NCBI RefSeq assembly: GCF_017301635.1
Contig: NZ_CP071091.1
Span: forward strand, 7,184,501-7,248,500
Source of the DNA: Myxococcus landrumus
GTDB lineage: Bacteria > Myxococcota > Myxococcia > Myxococcales > Myxococcaceae
Direction of reading: 5' to 3'
DNA length: 64,000 nucleotides
In this document: positions 63,563-64,000 of the stretch, piece by piece
Layout of the letters: every line of letters starts with the position of its first letter
Position numbering within the stretch: position 1 is the stretch's first letter
Made by a program: the position numbers and the translations under genes
The notes under the pieces: generated by a model
Databases searched by the model: none
The model's input: the letters and a program-made list of their open reading frames with translations, nothing else
Told to the model about the DNA's origin: nothing

Positions 63563-63793
63563 GCCTCCGTCCGGCTCACTCCGCGCAGGGAAACGCGGTG
63601 TCCTGCTGCTTGCTGTCCAGGGTGCCGATGAGGGTGGCCATCGCCTAGGGCGTCGCCCGTGCCCGGGTGGCGGCCGTGAGGGCGGGCCCTGGCTCGGCCC
63701 TGCTCGGGCCCTCTTGCGCCGCCTGGGCTCGTGAGCAGCGTGCGGAGAAACCCTGTCCGTCGCGGGAGACCTGCGCCCGCGAGGAGCCCACCC
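63563..63793. other. Intergenic region after the defence pair
   Basis: This 231-bp stretch has no gene I can support. On the minus strand a 21-codon frame from 63641 could be a relic but has no family match. A GC-rich segment at 63661-63720 shows no clear terminator. Confidence 0.4.
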
Positions 63794-64000
63794 ATGAAGA
63801 CCTCGATTCCTTCCCAGATGAAGGCCATCGCCATCGACCGGTTTGGCGGTCCCGAGCTGCTCGGGATGAAGACGCTCCCCGTTCCACCGCTGGGGCCCGA
63901 TGACGTGCTCATCAAGGTGGAGACCGCGGGCATCGGCCAGTGGGACCCCGAAGAGCGCGAAGGCGGAATGGAGATCCTCAAGCAGAGCAAGTCAACCTTC
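63794..64000 (+). CDS. MDR-family oxidoreductase, 3' end outside the window
   Basis: The frame from ATG 63794 runs to the window end without a stop (69 codons). It starts MKAIAIDRFGGPELL-like after a short extension, then LGPDDVLIKVETAGIGQWDPEERE, the GroES-like N-terminus of medium-chain dehydrogenase/reductases such as quinone oxidoreductases. The cofactor domain would lie beyond the window. It resembles the protein at 23200-24216 in this N-terminal part. Confidence 0.8.
   Translation, partial: MKTSIPSQMKAIAIDRFGGPELLGMKTLPVPPLGPDDVLIKVETAGIGQWDPEEREGGMEILKQSKSTF

Noticed and set aside
63573-63641. 21-codon minus-strand frame after the HNH gene
   Set aside because: Too short, no ribosome-binding site and no recognisable relative.

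Overview
The window is high-GC DNA from a myxobacterium, most likely a Myxococcaceae member. The taxonomic signs are a MYXAN-type Cas6, a Cas4-Cas1 fusion, a TIGR02265/DUF2378 protein, a SitA-like lipoprotein toxin with an imm11-type partner, a kinase-ATPase-TPR regulator and sigma-54 promoters. No rRNA or tRNA gene was seen.

Positions 1-23206 form a CRISPR-Cas and accessory region. After the end of a SWIM zinc-finger gene comes CRISPR array 1 (24 repeats), interrupted inside its ninth spacer by a complete IS3-family element with a 5-bp target duplication. A six-gene type III-B operon follows (cmr1, cas10, cmr3-cmr6). Its Cas10 keeps the GGDD cyclase motif but has no HD nuclease domain. Next are an opposite-strand Rpn-like gene and a second cas cluster: cas6 (MYXAN type), a scrambled remnant that looks like the start of cas3 joined to the end of cas5/devS, a cas4-cas1 fusion and cas2. 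These lead directly into the leader and 65-repeat array 2 (16439-21085). Both arrays share leader, repeat core and direction (left to right). My reading is that a type I MYXAN locus lost its effector genes, and that its cas6, adaptation genes and arrays now probably serve the Cmr complex. A relic of an IS end and a sitA/sitI toxin-immunity pair lie beyond array 2.

Positions 23200-31294 hold smaller units: a TetR-type repressor divergent from an oxidoreductase with two palindromic operators between them; two tandem paralogous lipoprotein genes, each with a sigma-54 promoter and three copies of a 13-bp palindromic site; a secreted esterase; an amidase; an NmrA-like protein; a TIGR02265 protein; and an ExoD-like membrane protein.

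Positions 31431-53837 hold a 1180-residue Ser/Thr kinase-ATPase-TPR protein, a methyltransferase, a four-gene lipid operon (cNMP-binding patatin, KAS III-like enzyme, acyltransferase, SDR), a tripartite RND efflux operon, an octaheme cytochrome with HEAT/TPR repeats, a Cys-rich secreted protein, a RecF/OLD-like ATPase, an alpha/beta hydrolase and a class C beta-lactamase-fold hydrolase.

Positions 53827-63562 hold two divergent multi-gene systems. One is a tightly overlapped MoxR ATPase / DUF5682 / VWA / SWIM-HEAT operon resembling E. coli yehL-yehM-yehP-yehQ. The other is an ATPase-HNH pair of the Septu (PtuA-PtuB) type. The window ends inside an MDR oxidoreductase gene.
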